Source: DASRTE01 sp035656095
GTDB lineage: Bacteria; Actinomycetota; Actinomycetes; Jiangellales; Jiangellaceae
NCBI GenBank assembly: GCA_035656095.1
Contig: DASRTE010000143.1
Span: 1-56,619 of the forward strand
Direction of reading: 5' to 3'
DNA: 56,619 bases
A program made the translations under genes and the position numbers. The notes under the pieces were generated by a model, which had not been told where the DNA came from, searched no databases, and saw only the letters and a program-made list of their open reading frames with translations. Below, piece after piece: positions 8,838-16,666 of this stretch (position 1 is its first letter; each line of letters begins with the position of its first letter).

Positions 8838-10141
8838 GGCCGCTCACCCCCGTCCCCCTCCGCAACGGGGCGGGCAAGGGCATCGACCGCCCTCGGGTCG
8901 AGGGCGAACAGCTCGCGCAGTGCGGACTCGTACGACGCGCCGCCCGGTTCGGCGGCGAGCTCCTTGACCCGGACCGTCGGCCCGTGCAGCACCTTGTCGA
9001 CGACCCGCCGAACGGTTGCCGAGACCTCGGCGAGCGTGCGTTCGTCGAGGCCGGGGAGGCGGCCCTCCATCCGGGCCAGCTCGGCGGTCACCACGTCGTC
9101 CGCCATGGCTCGCAGCGCTACCACCGTGGGGGCGACCCGGGCCTGCCGGCGCGCCCCGGCGAAGCCGGCCAGTTCGTCGGCCACGATCGCGCGGACCGCC
9201 GCCACCTCGGCAGCAGGTGCGGCGATGTCCTCGCGGGCCGAGAGCGTCGCCAGGTCCGCGACCACGACACCCGGAATCGCCTGCACGGAGGAGTCGACGT
9301 CGTGGGGAAGCGCGAGGTCGAGGATCCGCAGTGGACGTCCACGTCTGTGCGAGACGGCCGACCCGACGACGTCGTGCGGGAGCACGATCTCGGCAGCTCC
9401 GGTGCAGGACACGACCACGTCGGCGGCGTCGAGCGCCGCCGGAAGGCCGGACAACGAGACGGCTCGACCACCGACGGAATCAGCCAGCCGCGTGGCCGGT
9501 TCGGCGGTCCGGTTGGCCACCACCACCTCGGCGCCGGCCCGGGCAAGCGTCGCGGCGGCCAGCGCGGCCATGGAGCCGGCGCCGACCACCAGGCCGGTCA
9601 TGCCCGCGACGCCGGACGGCGCCACCGTCGCGAGACCGACCGTGACCACCGAGCGGCCGGCGGCGTCGATGCCGGTCTCGGCATGAGCCCGCTTGCCGAC
9701 CCGCAACGCCGCGGGGAACAACTCCCCGAGCACGCGCCCGGTGGCACCCGAGGTCTGAGCCAGCCGGTACGCCTGCCGCACCTGGCCGAGTATCTGGCTC
9801 TCGCCGACCACCATGGAGTCCAGTCCGGTGGTCACCTCGAACAGGTGGGCGACGGCGCGGTCCTCGTAGTGAACGTAGAGATGGGGGGTGAGCAGCGCGA
9901 GGTCGACGTCGACCTGCCGCGCGAGCAGGCGCCCGATCTCGTCGACGCCACCGTGGAACGTCGCGGCGTCGGCGTAGACCTCGACCCGGTTGCAGGTGAC
10001 GACGGCGACCGCCTCGGAGAGGTGGTCCGAGGTGTGGACCTCGTCGAGCAGTTTGGCGAGGGCGTCATGGCCGATCACGGCACGCTCGAGCACGTCGACG
10101 GGCGCGCTGCGGTGGGAAAGCCCGACGACCAGCACGCTCAT
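8834..10141 (-). CDS. hemA: Glutamyl-tRNA reductase
   Basis: A 435-aa enzyme that reduces glutamyl-tRNA(Glu) to glutamate-1-semialdehyde, the committed step of C5-type haem synthesis. The N-terminal MSVLVVGLSHRSAPVDVLER and the catalytic Cys in VVTCNRVEVYA are evident. A Rossmann NADPH domain (GLVVGAGSMAALAAATL) and a helical dimerisation domain follow. The ATG at 10141 overlaps the rex stop as ATGA; upstream residues in this frame do not look like protein. A Rex-controlled promoter probably drives it. Confidence 0.97.
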   Translation of the reverse strand: MSVLVVGLSHRSAPVDVLERAVIGHDALAKLLDEVHTSDHLSEAVAVVTCNRVEVYADAATFHGGVDEIGRLLARQVDVDLALLTPHLYVHYEDRAVAHLFEVTTGLDSMVVGESQILGQVRQAYRLAQTSGATGRVLGELFPAALRVGKRAHAETGIDAAGRSVVTVGLATVAPSGVAGMTGLVVGAGSMAALAAATLARAGAEVVVANRTAEPATRLADSVGGRAVSLSGLPAALDAADVVVSCTGAAEIVLPHDVVGSAVSHRRGRPLRILDLALPHDVDSSVQAIPGVVVADLATLSAREDIAAPAAEVAAVRAIVADELAGFAGARRQARVAPTVVALRAMADDVVTAELARMEGRLPGLDERTLAEVSATVRRVVDKVLHGPTVRVKELAAEPGGASYESALRELFALDPRAVDALARPVAEGDGGERP

Positions 10142-10872
10142 GCGCGCACCGCCTCGGCGAGTTCGGCGGCCTGCTCGGCGGTCAATGCGAGCGGCGCGCC
10201 GTTCTTGCGCTGCTCGTGGTAGGCCAGGATCTGCAGTTCGATGGACAGGTCGACCTTGCGGAGGTCGACGCCGTCGGGCACCTGCAGGAGAGTCGGCGCG
10301 AAGTTGAGGATGCTCGTGACCCCCGCGGCGACCAGGCGGTCGCACACGCGCTGGGCGGCCCCGGCCGGAGTCGCGATGACGCCGATCGCGACGCGGTGCT
10401 CACGGATCACCTGCTCGAGGTCGTCGGTATGGCTGACGACCAGCCCGGCGACGACCTCACCGGAGCGGGTGGGATCGGCGTCCACCAGGCCCACGACGCG
10501 GAATCCGCGCGAGGCGAAGCCGGCGTAGTTGGCCAGCGCCTGCCCGAGGTTGCCGATCCCGACGATCACGACCGGCCAGTCCTGGGTGAGGCCGATCTCC
10601 CTGGAGATCTGGTGTCGCAGGTACTCCACCTCGTAACCCACGCCCCGCGTCCCGTACGAGCCGAGGTAGGAGAGGTCTTTGCGCAGTTTCGCCGAGTTGA
10701 CCCCGGCCGATTCGGCGAGCTCGTCGGATGAGACAGTGGCCACACCGCGTTCGGCCAGCATCGCCAATGCACGCAGGTAGAGCGGCAGGCGTGCGACGGT
10801 CGCCTCGGGCACGCCTCTGCTGGCGATGTCCGTGGCGTGCTCTGCCGGCACATGGCGAGTGCGACGAGTCAC
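10138..10872 (-). CDS. rex: Redox-sensing transcriptional repressor Rex
   Basis: A 244-aa regulator. Residues ~1-90 form a winged helix (EATVARLPLYLRALAMLAERG, AGVNSAKLRKDLSYLGSYGTRGVGY) and the rest is a Rossmann domain (VVIVGIGNLGQALANYAGF) that senses the NADH/NAD+ ratio. In Streptomyces, Rex controls its own rex-hem operon and respiratory genes and leaves DNA when NADH is high. The GTG start at 10872 has a GGGAG ribosome-binding site a few bases upstream. The palindrome at 10950-10967 upstream fits a Rex operator, indicating autoregulation. Confidence 0.97.
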   Translation of the reverse strand: MTRRTRHVPAEHATDIASRGVPEATVARLPLYLRALAMLAERGVATVSSDELAESAGVNSAKLRKDLSYLGSYGTRGVGYEVEYLRHQISREIGLTQDWPVVIVGIGNLGQALANYAGFASRGFRVVGLVDADPTRSGEVVAGLVVSHTDDLEQVIREHRVAIGVIATPAGAAQRVCDRLVAAGVTSILNFAPTLLQVPDGVDLRKVDLSIELQILAYHEQRKNGAPLALTAEQAAELAEAVRA

Positions 10873-10938
10873 GGTTCTCCCGGGTTGTCCGGCCGCGCGG
10901 TGTACGCCTCGGCGGCCGGTGAGGTGCGTCAGCAACCC

Positions 10939-10967
10939 AGCCTAGGTCCTTGTGAACGCAGGCACAA
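10939..10967 (-). promoter_or_regulatory. Rex operator overlapping the rex-hemACDB promoter
   Basis: TTGTGAACGCAGGCACAA at 10950-10967 is a TTGTG-N8-CACAA palindrome, the known Rex operator form. On the minus strand TTGTGC (10967-10962) and TAGGCT (10944-10939) form a -35/-10 pair with a 17-base spacer. The operator therefore covers the -35 and most of the spacer. Repression by steric block is inferred. Confidence 0.85.
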
Positions 10968-11041
10968 AGTCGCGCGAGTCGGACACCACCGATTCCACGG
11001 GCCACACCGGCCGGGAGGGCCCTCGGCTGACCTTCCCTCCC

Positions 11042-11102
11042 GTTGATCATGGCGAAGTGGGGCGGTTCGGGCGCCCGGAACCCCCGCTTCGCCGTGATCA
11101 AC
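11042..11102. terminator. Long GATC-type palindrome after the GH20 gene
   Basis: The arms begin GTTGATCA-T-GGCGAAG and end CTTCGCC-G-TGATCAAC, allowing a ~20-bp stem with a few wobble pairs. It lies 18 bases past the GH20 stop and before the rex promoter, so it probably insulates the two. There is no clear U-run. Confidence 0.65.
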
Positions 11103-11120
11103 GAGTGGTTGACGGACGGC

Positions 11121-12593
11121 CTACGTCCAGGGGATCTGCGGTGACCGGTGGAAGTGGGCCGCCATCGCCTCCCAGCGCGGTGCCTGTGCGGCCAGCCGGA
11201 ATCGGAAGTCCTCCCACTCGCGTCGGTCGGCGGGTGACCAGGCCACCTCGGCGATGGCGGGCAGCCGGGGGAAGGTCATGAACTCGACGTCGTCGATGTC
11301 GGCCACGGTCTCCGTCCACAGGGCCGCCTCGACCCCGATGACGTCCGCCTCGGTCACGCCGTCGACCGCCGTGGCCGGGTCCCACTCGTAGGCGTCGCGA
11401 ACCTCGACACAACCGGCCCAGTCGTTACCGAGGGCCGTCCGCGCGTCGTACCTCATGTCGAGGTAGGCGCGGTCCGCGGGCGACAGGAGCACCTGCGCAC
11501 CCGTCCGTACCGCCTCGAGCAGCCGCGCCGGACCTTCGTCGATGTTCCAGTACTGGACGACGGAGCCGGCTTCGAGCGTTCCGGCCGCCATCTCCTGCCA
11601 GCCGACGGCCCTCTTGCCGGTGGACGCGACGATCTTCTGGATCCGGGTCGCGAACGCCGCGTACTCGTGATCGGGGACGGTCCGGGCCTCGTCACCTCCG
11701 ACATGCAGGAACGGCCCCGGCGTGATCGCGGCGACCTCGTCGAACACGTCCGCCAGGAACTCGTAGGTCGACGGACGGTTCAGGCACAAGGCACTGAACC
11801 CGACCTGGGTGCCGGTGAACGGCTGCGGCGCCCGGCCGTCGCAGTTCAGCTGCGGGTACGAGGCCAACGCCGCGTTCGTGTGCCCGGGAACGTCGATCTC
11901 GGGGACGACCGTGACGTACCGCGTGCCGGCGTAGTCGACGATGTCCGTGTAGTCGACCTTCGGGTAGAAACCACCGCGGCCGCCACCGACCTCGGTGCTC
12001 GCTCCGATACCGGTCAGCTCGGGCCACCTGTCGATCGCGATCCGCCAGCCCTGGTCGTCGGTGAGGTGCAGATGGACGACATTGATCTTGTACAGCACGG
12101 CCAGGTCGATGAACCGCTTGACCTCGTCCACGGTGAAGAAGTGGCGTGCGACGTCGAGCATCGCGCCGCGCCACGTGAACCGCGGCCGGTCGACGATGCA
12201 GACGCCGGGCACCTGCCAGGGTCCGGGTTGCACAGTGTCACGCTCGATGGTGGCAGGCAGTAGCTGGCGCAAGGTCTGGACCCCGCGGAACAGGCCGGCT
12301 GGTTCACGGGCACGAAGGCGGACGCTCTCACGGTCGACATCGAGGCGATAACCCTCTGCACCAAGGTCGATGTCGCCGTCGAGGCGGAGGGAGATCACGC
12401 CGGGGGCTGGTTCAGGCGTGACCGTCAGTGGCAGCCCGGTCGACGCACGCAGCGCGTCGACGAGGTATCCCGCGACGGCAGCCTCGTCACCCCCCGCCGA
12501 GACCTGGGTCGAGCCGTCGAGCACGAACGGATCGTTCGCAACGACGACGGACACGGGCCTGGGGACCACGGCGATTGACCGGTCGGCTCGCAT
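11121..12593 (-). CDS. Glycoside hydrolase family 20 beta-N-acetylhexosaminidase
   Basis: A 490-aa enzyme expected to remove terminal N-acetylglucosamine or N-acetylgalactosamine residues. An N-terminal GH20b-like alpha/beta domain (about 1-125) precedes the TIM barrel, which has WRGAMLDVARHFF, HLHLTDDQGWR, VVPEIDVPGH and the catalytic Asp-Glu pair in HVGGDEA (D301-E302), followed by GWQEM and YWN. No signal peptide is visible, so the enzyme should act inside the cell on imported or recycled amino sugars. Its ATG overlaps the glutaredoxin stop (TGATG), so the two are coupled. Confidence 0.93.
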   Translation of the reverse strand: MRADRSIAVVPRPVSVVVANDPFVLDGSTQVSAGGDEAAVAGYLVDALRASTGLPLTVTPEPAPGVISLRLDGDIDLGAEGYRLDVDRESVRLRAREPAGLFRGVQTLRQLLPATIERDTVQPGPWQVPGVCIVDRPRFTWRGAMLDVARHFFTVDEVKRFIDLAVLYKINVVHLHLTDDQGWRIAIDRWPELTGIGASTEVGGGRGGFYPKVDYTDIVDYAGTRYVTVVPEIDVPGHTNAALASYPQLNCDGRAPQPFTGTQVGFSALCLNRPSTYEFLADVFDEVAAITPGPFLHVGGDEARTVPDHEYAAFATRIQKIVASTGKRAVGWQEMAAGTLEAGSVVQYWNIDEGPARLLEAVRTGAQVLLSPADRAYLDMRYDARTALGNDWAGCVEVRDAYEWDPATAVDGVTEADVIGVEAALWTETVADIDDVEFMTFPRLPAIAEVAWSPADRREWEDFRFRLAAQAPRWEAMAAHFHRSPQIPWT

Positions 12594-12847
12594 CAGCGAG
12601 CCAGCGCCGCCCGCAGCCGTGCCTCATCGACTCGCCAGAAGTCGAGTTGGCGGCCGTCGACGAACGTCACCGGGATCTGCTCGCCGTAGCGGCGCCGGAG
12701 TTCCGGGTCGTCGACGATGCTGCGTTCCTCCCATGCCACGTCCATGTCGGCGCACACGCGGGACACGAGGACGCGCGCCTCGTCGCAGAGGTGGCAGCCG
12801 GGCTTGCCGAGGAGCAGCACCCGGAATCCGCGCTCGGCGCCCGCCAT
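12593..12847 (-). CDS. Glutaredoxin-like thioredoxin-fold protein
   Basis: An 84-aa protein of the small glutaredoxin/DUF836 type. It has a beta strand, a CHLC redox motif (KPGCHLCDEA) near residue 18, the cis-Pro in IPVTFVDG and a final helix. A C-x-x-C of this form suggests thiol-disulfide exchange. It is encoded next to rex and hem genes in many actinobacteria. It overlaps the GH20 gene by one base and is divergent from the HAD gene. Confidence 0.85.
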   Translation of the reverse strand: MAGAERGFRVLLLGKPGCHLCDEARVLVSRVCADMDVAWEERSIVDDPELRRRYGEQIPVTFVDGRQLDFWRVDEARLRAALAR

Positions 12848-12918
12848 CGCCCGCCTCTCGTCTCCGTGACCCTCGGCAACCCTGGCCGGACGGTGCTCGC
12901 ACCACCCGCCTGTGCCAT

Positions 12919-12924
12919 TACCCT
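12919..12924 (+). promoter_or_regulatory. -10 box for leaderless HAD gene
   Basis: TACCCT ends seven bases before ATG 12932, and no Shine-Dalgarno sequence is present. Transcription would start at or next to the ATG. Confidence 0.5.
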
Positions 12925-12931
12925 CGGGCCC

Positions 12932-13801
12932 ATGCCATTCCGGCAGTCCCGGAGCCTACGTGACCGGTCCGTGCTCGCCGGCGAGGCGGCCGCCGCAGCC
13001 GGTGAGGCGGAGGCCGGCGTGGACGTCGTACCCGGCTCGCGTGGCGCGGCGTTCTTCGACCTCGACAATACCGTCCTGCGCGGAGCGGCGATCTTCTACC
13101 TGGCCCGCGGCCTCTACGCCCGCAAACTGTTCAGGGCTCGCGACATCGCCACGTTCGGCTACCAGCAGGTGCGGTTCCGCCTCGGCGCCGAGGATCCCGA
13201 ACACGTCGACAGTGCCCGCTCCGCCGCTCTGTCGTTCATCGCCCACCGCTCGGTGGGAGAGCTGAAGGAGATGGCCGAGGAGATCTTCGACGACGTCGTG
13301 CGGGACAAGGTCTGGCCGGGCACGCGGGCCCTGGCCCAGAGCCATCTCGATCAGGGCCAACGGGTCTGGCTGGTCACGGCGGCACCGGTCGAGGTCGCCA
13401 CGATCATCGCCAAGCGGCTCGGCCTGACCGGGGCGCTCGGAACCGTCGCCGAACACGTCGACGGTGTGTACACCGGTCGGCTGGTGGGCCATCTGCTGCA
13501 CGGTCCGGCCAAGGCGGAGGCAGTGCGCGCGCTGGCCACCCGGGATGGTCTCGAGTTGGAGCAGTGCTCGGCCTACAGCGACTCGGCGAACGACATCCCC
13601 ATGCTCTCGCTGGTCGGGTACCCGTGCGCTGTCAACCCGGACTCCGCCCTGCGGGCGCACGCGAGGCAACACGGCTGGCGGATCCGCGATTACCGGGCAC
13701 GGCGACGCAAGAGGGCCGTGGGGGTGGCGGCTGGGGTCGGTGCCGTCGGTGGTGCACTCGGCGGCCTCGCGATGGCGCGCCGCCGAAACCGTCGCCGCTG
13801 A
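12932..13801 (+). CDS. HAD-IB family hydrolase (SerB-like phosphatase)
   Basis: A 289-aa protein. Motif I is FFDLDNTVL near residue 46, motif II lies in VWLVTAAP, a conserved Lys follows, and motif IV is YSDSANDIPML. This set fits HAD subfamily IB phosphatases, whose substrates include phosphoserine and phospholipid intermediates. The C-terminus is Arg-rich with a Gly/Ala hydrophobic stretch (AVGVAAGVGAVGGALGGLAMA), possibly a membrane anchor. It lies tail-to-tail with the acyltransferase gene, which could hint at lipid phosphate as substrate; that is inference. The start has a TACCCT -10 box seven bases upstream (12919-12924). Confidence 0.88.
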   Translation: MPFRQSRSLRDRSVLAGEAAAAAGEAEAGVDVVPGSRGAAFFDLDNTVLRGAAIFYLARGLYARKLFRARDIATFGYQQVRFRLGAEDPEHVDSARSAALSFIAHRSVGELKEMAEEIFDDVVRDKVWPGTRALAQSHLDQGQRVWLVTAAPVEVATIIAKRLGLTGALGTVAEHVDGVYTGRLVGHLLHGPAKAEAVRALATRDGLELEQCSAYSDSANDIPMLSLVGYPCAVNPDSALRAHARQHGWRIRDYRARRRKRAVGVAAGVGAVGGALGGLAMARRRNRRR

Positions 13802-13816
13802 CTTGGTGACCGTCGA

Positions 13817-15037
13817 TCAGAAGAACGTGCTGCGGCGGCGGACGAGCAGCGAGTACAGCGTCTGCTGGATGGTCTCGCGGATCCGGTCGGTGAGGTCGAA
13901 GACCAGCATCGGGTCGTCGGCGGCTCCGGCGGGGTGGACGTCGGTGGGGATCGGCTCGCCGAACTCGATGATCCACTTGGACGGCAGAGGGACCAGCCCC
14001 AGCGGTCCGAGCCAGGGGAACGTCGGCGTCACCGGCACATAGGGCAGCCCGAGCAGGCGGGCGAGGCCACCGAGGTTGCCGATGAGCGGGTACGTCTCCT
14101 CGGCGCCGACGATCGCGCACGGAATGATCGGCGCGCCGGACCGGATCGCCGCCGCGACGAAGCCGCCTCGACCGAAGCGCTGCAGCTTGTACCGCTCGGC
14201 GAACGGCTTCCCGATTCCCTTGAAGCCCTCGGGCCACACCCCGACCAGCTCGCCAGCGCCGAGGAGACGCTCGACGTCCTCGTTGCAGGCCAGCGTGGTA
14301 CCGCTCTTGCGGGCGAGGTCGGCGACGAAGGGCAACTGGAAGACCAGGTCGGCGCCGAGCATCCGCAGGTGTCGCCGGGCCGGATGCGCGTCGTGGACGG
14401 CCACCTGCGTCATCAGCGAATCGAGCGGGATCGTGCCGGAGTGATTGGCGACGACGAGTGCCGCCCCCTGCTCCGGGATGTTCTCGGTGCCGCGCACCTC
14501 GACCCGGAACCAGTACCGGTACAACAGTCGCAGGAGCGGCAGAAGGGCCGTCTCGGTGAGCTCCTCGTCGAAGCCGAACGGGTCGACGTCGTAGTCGCCG
14601 GTCAGCCGCCGCCGCAGGAACGCGATCGCCTGGACCGCCCGCTCCTCGCTGTCGGATCCGAACAGCTGCGTGGCCACCTCGCCGAGGACCTTGAGTAGCT
14701 CGTCGATGGCCGCCGAGCCGGTGGCGGCACCTTTGGCACTGCTCGGACCCCGATCGACGCGGGGCGACCCGCCCGTCGCAGCGGCCGACGCCGACGACCC
14801 GGAGGCGGCCCTCGTCGCGCGGGCCCGCTCCGGTGCGGGCTTGACCCGCCGGGCGCCGGAAGCGGGCGTGACCCGCCGCCCACCCGACCCAGGTATGACC
14901 CGCCCGGCGCCGTCCCCGACCTCGGCTCGGCGGGCGCCGTCCGCAGACTGGGTCGGCGTGGTGCGGGCGCGAGCCGCGGCCCGCTCCGGTGCCGCCGGCT
15001 CGGTTCGGGCGGCACCGGTCGCCGGCTGCTCAGCCAT
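13817..15037 (-). CDS. Lysophospholipid acyltransferase family protein (PlsC-like)
   Basis: A 406-aa protein. The first ~120 residues are Ala/Arg/Pro-rich and look disordered. The remainder is a PlsC-type acyltransferase: the HX4D box is in VVANHSGTIPLDSL, followed by GVWPEGFKGIGKPF (the EG motif) and APIIPCAIVG. It should transfer an acyl group to a lysophospholipid or glycolipid at the inner membrane face. The gene overlaps the upstream SDR gene by eight bases, so they form an operon. The long N-terminus could mean a later start. Confidence 0.87.
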   Translation of the reverse strand: MAEQPATGAARTEPAAPERAAARARTTPTQSADGARRAEVGDGAGRVIPGSGGRRVTPASGARRVKPAPERARATRAASGSSASAAATGGSPRVDRGPSSAKGAATGSAAIDELLKVLGEVATQLFGSDSEERAVQAIAFLRRRLTGDYDVDPFGFDEELTETALLPLLRLLYRYWFRVEVRGTENIPEQGAALVVANHSGTIPLDSLMTQVAVHDAHPARRHLRMLGADLVFQLPFVADLARKSGTTLACNEDVERLLGAGELVGVWPEGFKGIGKPFAERYKLQRFGRGGFVAAAIRSGAPIIPCAIVGAEETYPLIGNLGGLARLLGLPYVPVTPTFPWLGPLGLVPLPSKWIIEFGEPIPTDVHPAGAADDPMLVFDLTDRIRETIQQTLYSLLVRRRSTFF

Positions 15038-16061
15038 CGGAACCGGTCCGTCTCAACGCTCCGACGAGCATCTGTTCGACGGAGCCCACCCGGTCGCGGT
15101 CGAGGACGCCGTTGCGGCTACGCGCGTCGACGAACGCCGAGAACGCCTGGGCCGTCGTGTAGTCCGGGTGGAAGCCGAACTGGTCGCGCATTCGGGTCGT
15201 GTCGACACCGCGTCCGTAGGTGAGGAATCGGATCTGCTCGGGCGAGAAGTCGGCGAGCTTGGCCCGTTTCATCAGTCCCCCGACCACCGAGGACGCGAGC
15301 CCGGGCACGGGGATCACCGGCCGGCCCGCCTGTCGCGCCGCCTGGCTCAGCATCAGGATGCCGCCACCGGCCACGTTGAACGTGCCCGGGCGATCCTCCA
15401 CGGTCGCCAGGCGGAGCGCCGCGAGCCCGTCGTCCTCGTGGATGAACTGCAGCCTGGCGTCGTGACCCAGCACGATCGGCAGCACGGGCAGCGTGAAGTA
15501 CTCGGTCAGCGGCGTCCGCACCGTCGGGCCGATGAAGTTCGCGAACCGGAGGGTCGTGACGGCGACGTCGGGACGTCGGCGCGAGAATCCGCGCACGTAC
15601 CCCTCCACCTCGACCGAGTCCTTGGCGTACCCGGATCGCGGCAGCACCTTCGGTGCCATGTCCTCGGTGAACATCGCGGGGTCTCGGGGGCTGGCGCCGT
15701 AGACGGTCGTCGAGGACTTGACCACGAGACGGCTCACCGTCGGGGACTTCTGGCAGGCCGCGAGAAGCTGCATCGTCCCGATGACGTTGATCTCCTTCTG
15801 CGGCACCCGTCCGCCGGCGTCGAGTGGCGTGGCCAGGACGTTCATGTGGACGACGGTGTCGACCTTGGCACGCGCGATCATCTTCGCGACGACCGGATTA
15901 CGGATGTCTGCCTTCACGAACTCGCTGGTACCGATGTCGTGGGTGGGCAGGATGACGTCGACCCCGACGACCCGGTCGACACCAGGATCGTCGGCGAGCA
16001 TGCGGGCGAAGCACGCGCCGAGGTAGCGCCCGACGCCCGTCACCATGACGACCTGCGACAC
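15030..16061 (-). CDS. NAD-dependent epimerase/dehydratase (extended SDR)
   Basis: A 343-aa Rossmann protein. The nucleotide loop is VMVTGVGRYLGACFARML (GxxGxxG-like), with DVILP after beta2. VKSSTTVYGAS supplies the catalytic Ser/Thr region and the Tyr-x3-Lys is in SGYAKDSVEVEGY. In actinobacteria this gene is often found between the bS22 gene and the acyltransferase, as here. The substrate is unknown and could be a nucleotide sugar or a lipid-linked group. Confidence 0.87.
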   Translation of the reverse strand: MSQVVMVTGVGRYLGACFARMLADDPGVDRVVGVDVILPTHDIGTSEFVKADIRNPVVAKMIARAKVDTVVHMNVLATPLDAGGRVPQKEINVIGTMQLLAACQKSPTVSRLVVKSSTTVYGASPRDPAMFTEDMAPKVLPRSGYAKDSVEVEGYVRGFSRRRPDVAVTTLRFANFIGPTVRTPLTEYFTLPVLPIVLGHDARLQFIHEDDGLAALRLATVEDRPGTFNVAGGGILMLSQAARQAGRPVIPVPGLASSVVGGLMKRAKLADFSPEQIRFLTYGRGVDTTRMRDQFGFHPDYTTAQAFSAFVDARSRNGVLDRDRVGSVEQMLVGALRRTGSDG

Positions 16062-16109
16062 CGGCCCTCCTTCGCTCGGCCTGACCTGACCCGGCCGACG
16101 GCCTGACCG

Positions 16110-16211
16110 TTACTTGCCCTGGCGCCGTCGCTGAACGCGCGTCTTGCGCAACAGCTTGCGGTGCTTCTTCTTCGCCATCCGCTTGCGGCGCTTCTTGATC
16201 ACAGAGCCCAC
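16110..16211 (-). CDS. Small ribosomal protein bS22 (AURKAIP1/COX24-domain, 33 aa)
   Basis: A 33-codon gene easily missed by gene callers. It translates as GSVIKKRRKRMAKKKHRK followed by LLRKTRVQRRRQGK, over half Lys/Arg. This is the actinobacterial AURKAIP1/COX24-domain peptide, seen as protein bS22 bound near the decoding centre of mycobacterial ribosomes. The GTG at 16211 follows a GAGGG ribosome-binding site. It lies between the SDR gene and bldC. Confidence 0.9.
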   Translation of the reverse strand: MGSVIKKRRKRMAKKKHRKLLRKTRVQRRRQGK

Positions 16212-16352
16212 GGGGCACCCTCGCTCGTCGGTCGTGCGGTCTCGAGTTCGCAGGCAGAGAACCTGCGACACATGTCGATGACGCGGACCGCTGCCCGCGC
16301 GTCCCGGGGCCAGCCTACCCGCCCGCGGCCAGGCGCCGGTTGGGGAGAGTGC

Positions 16353-16562
16353 TCAGCCGGCTTGGACGTACGAGTCGCGCAGGTAGTCGGACACGGCCTG
16401 CTCGGGAATCCGGAAGGACCGGCCGACCTGGATGGCCGGCAGCGTGCCGGCATGGACCAGCCGGTAGACGGTCATCTTGGAGACCCGCATCGCGGACGCC
16501 ACCTCGGCGACGGTGAGGAACCTCACCTCTCCGAGACCCCCACCTTGCCCCTTCGTGCTCAT
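16353..16562 (-). CDS. bldC: BldC-family MerR-like DNA-binding protein
   Basis: A 69-aa protein that is almost entirely a winged helix of the excisionase/MerR type: VRFLTVAEVASAMRVSKMTVYRLVHAG then the wing LPAIQVGRSFRIPEQAVSDYL. BldC of Streptomyces is a developmental regulator that binds DNA cooperatively in head-to-tail arrays. Length and sequence fit that family rather than phage excisionases. ATG 16562 has a strong GGAGG ten bases upstream; longer versions of the frame do not look like protein. Confidence 0.92.
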   Translation of the reverse strand: MSTKGQGGGLGEVRFLTVAEVASAMRVSKMTVYRLVHAGTLPAIQVGRSFRIPEQAVSDYLRDSYVQAG

Positions 16563-16666
16563 CGCACCCGACCTCCGCGCCGTGCCCGTCGCGTATTCGA
16601 CAACGCGATCCGTCAACACCGCGTGCCCGCATCGTAGATGCGCATGTGACTGATGGGGAAGGGAGG

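Noticed and set aside
8825..10222. Long plus-strand frame opposite hemA
   Set aside because: The composition is that of a shadow frame and hemA has complete motifs on the other strand.
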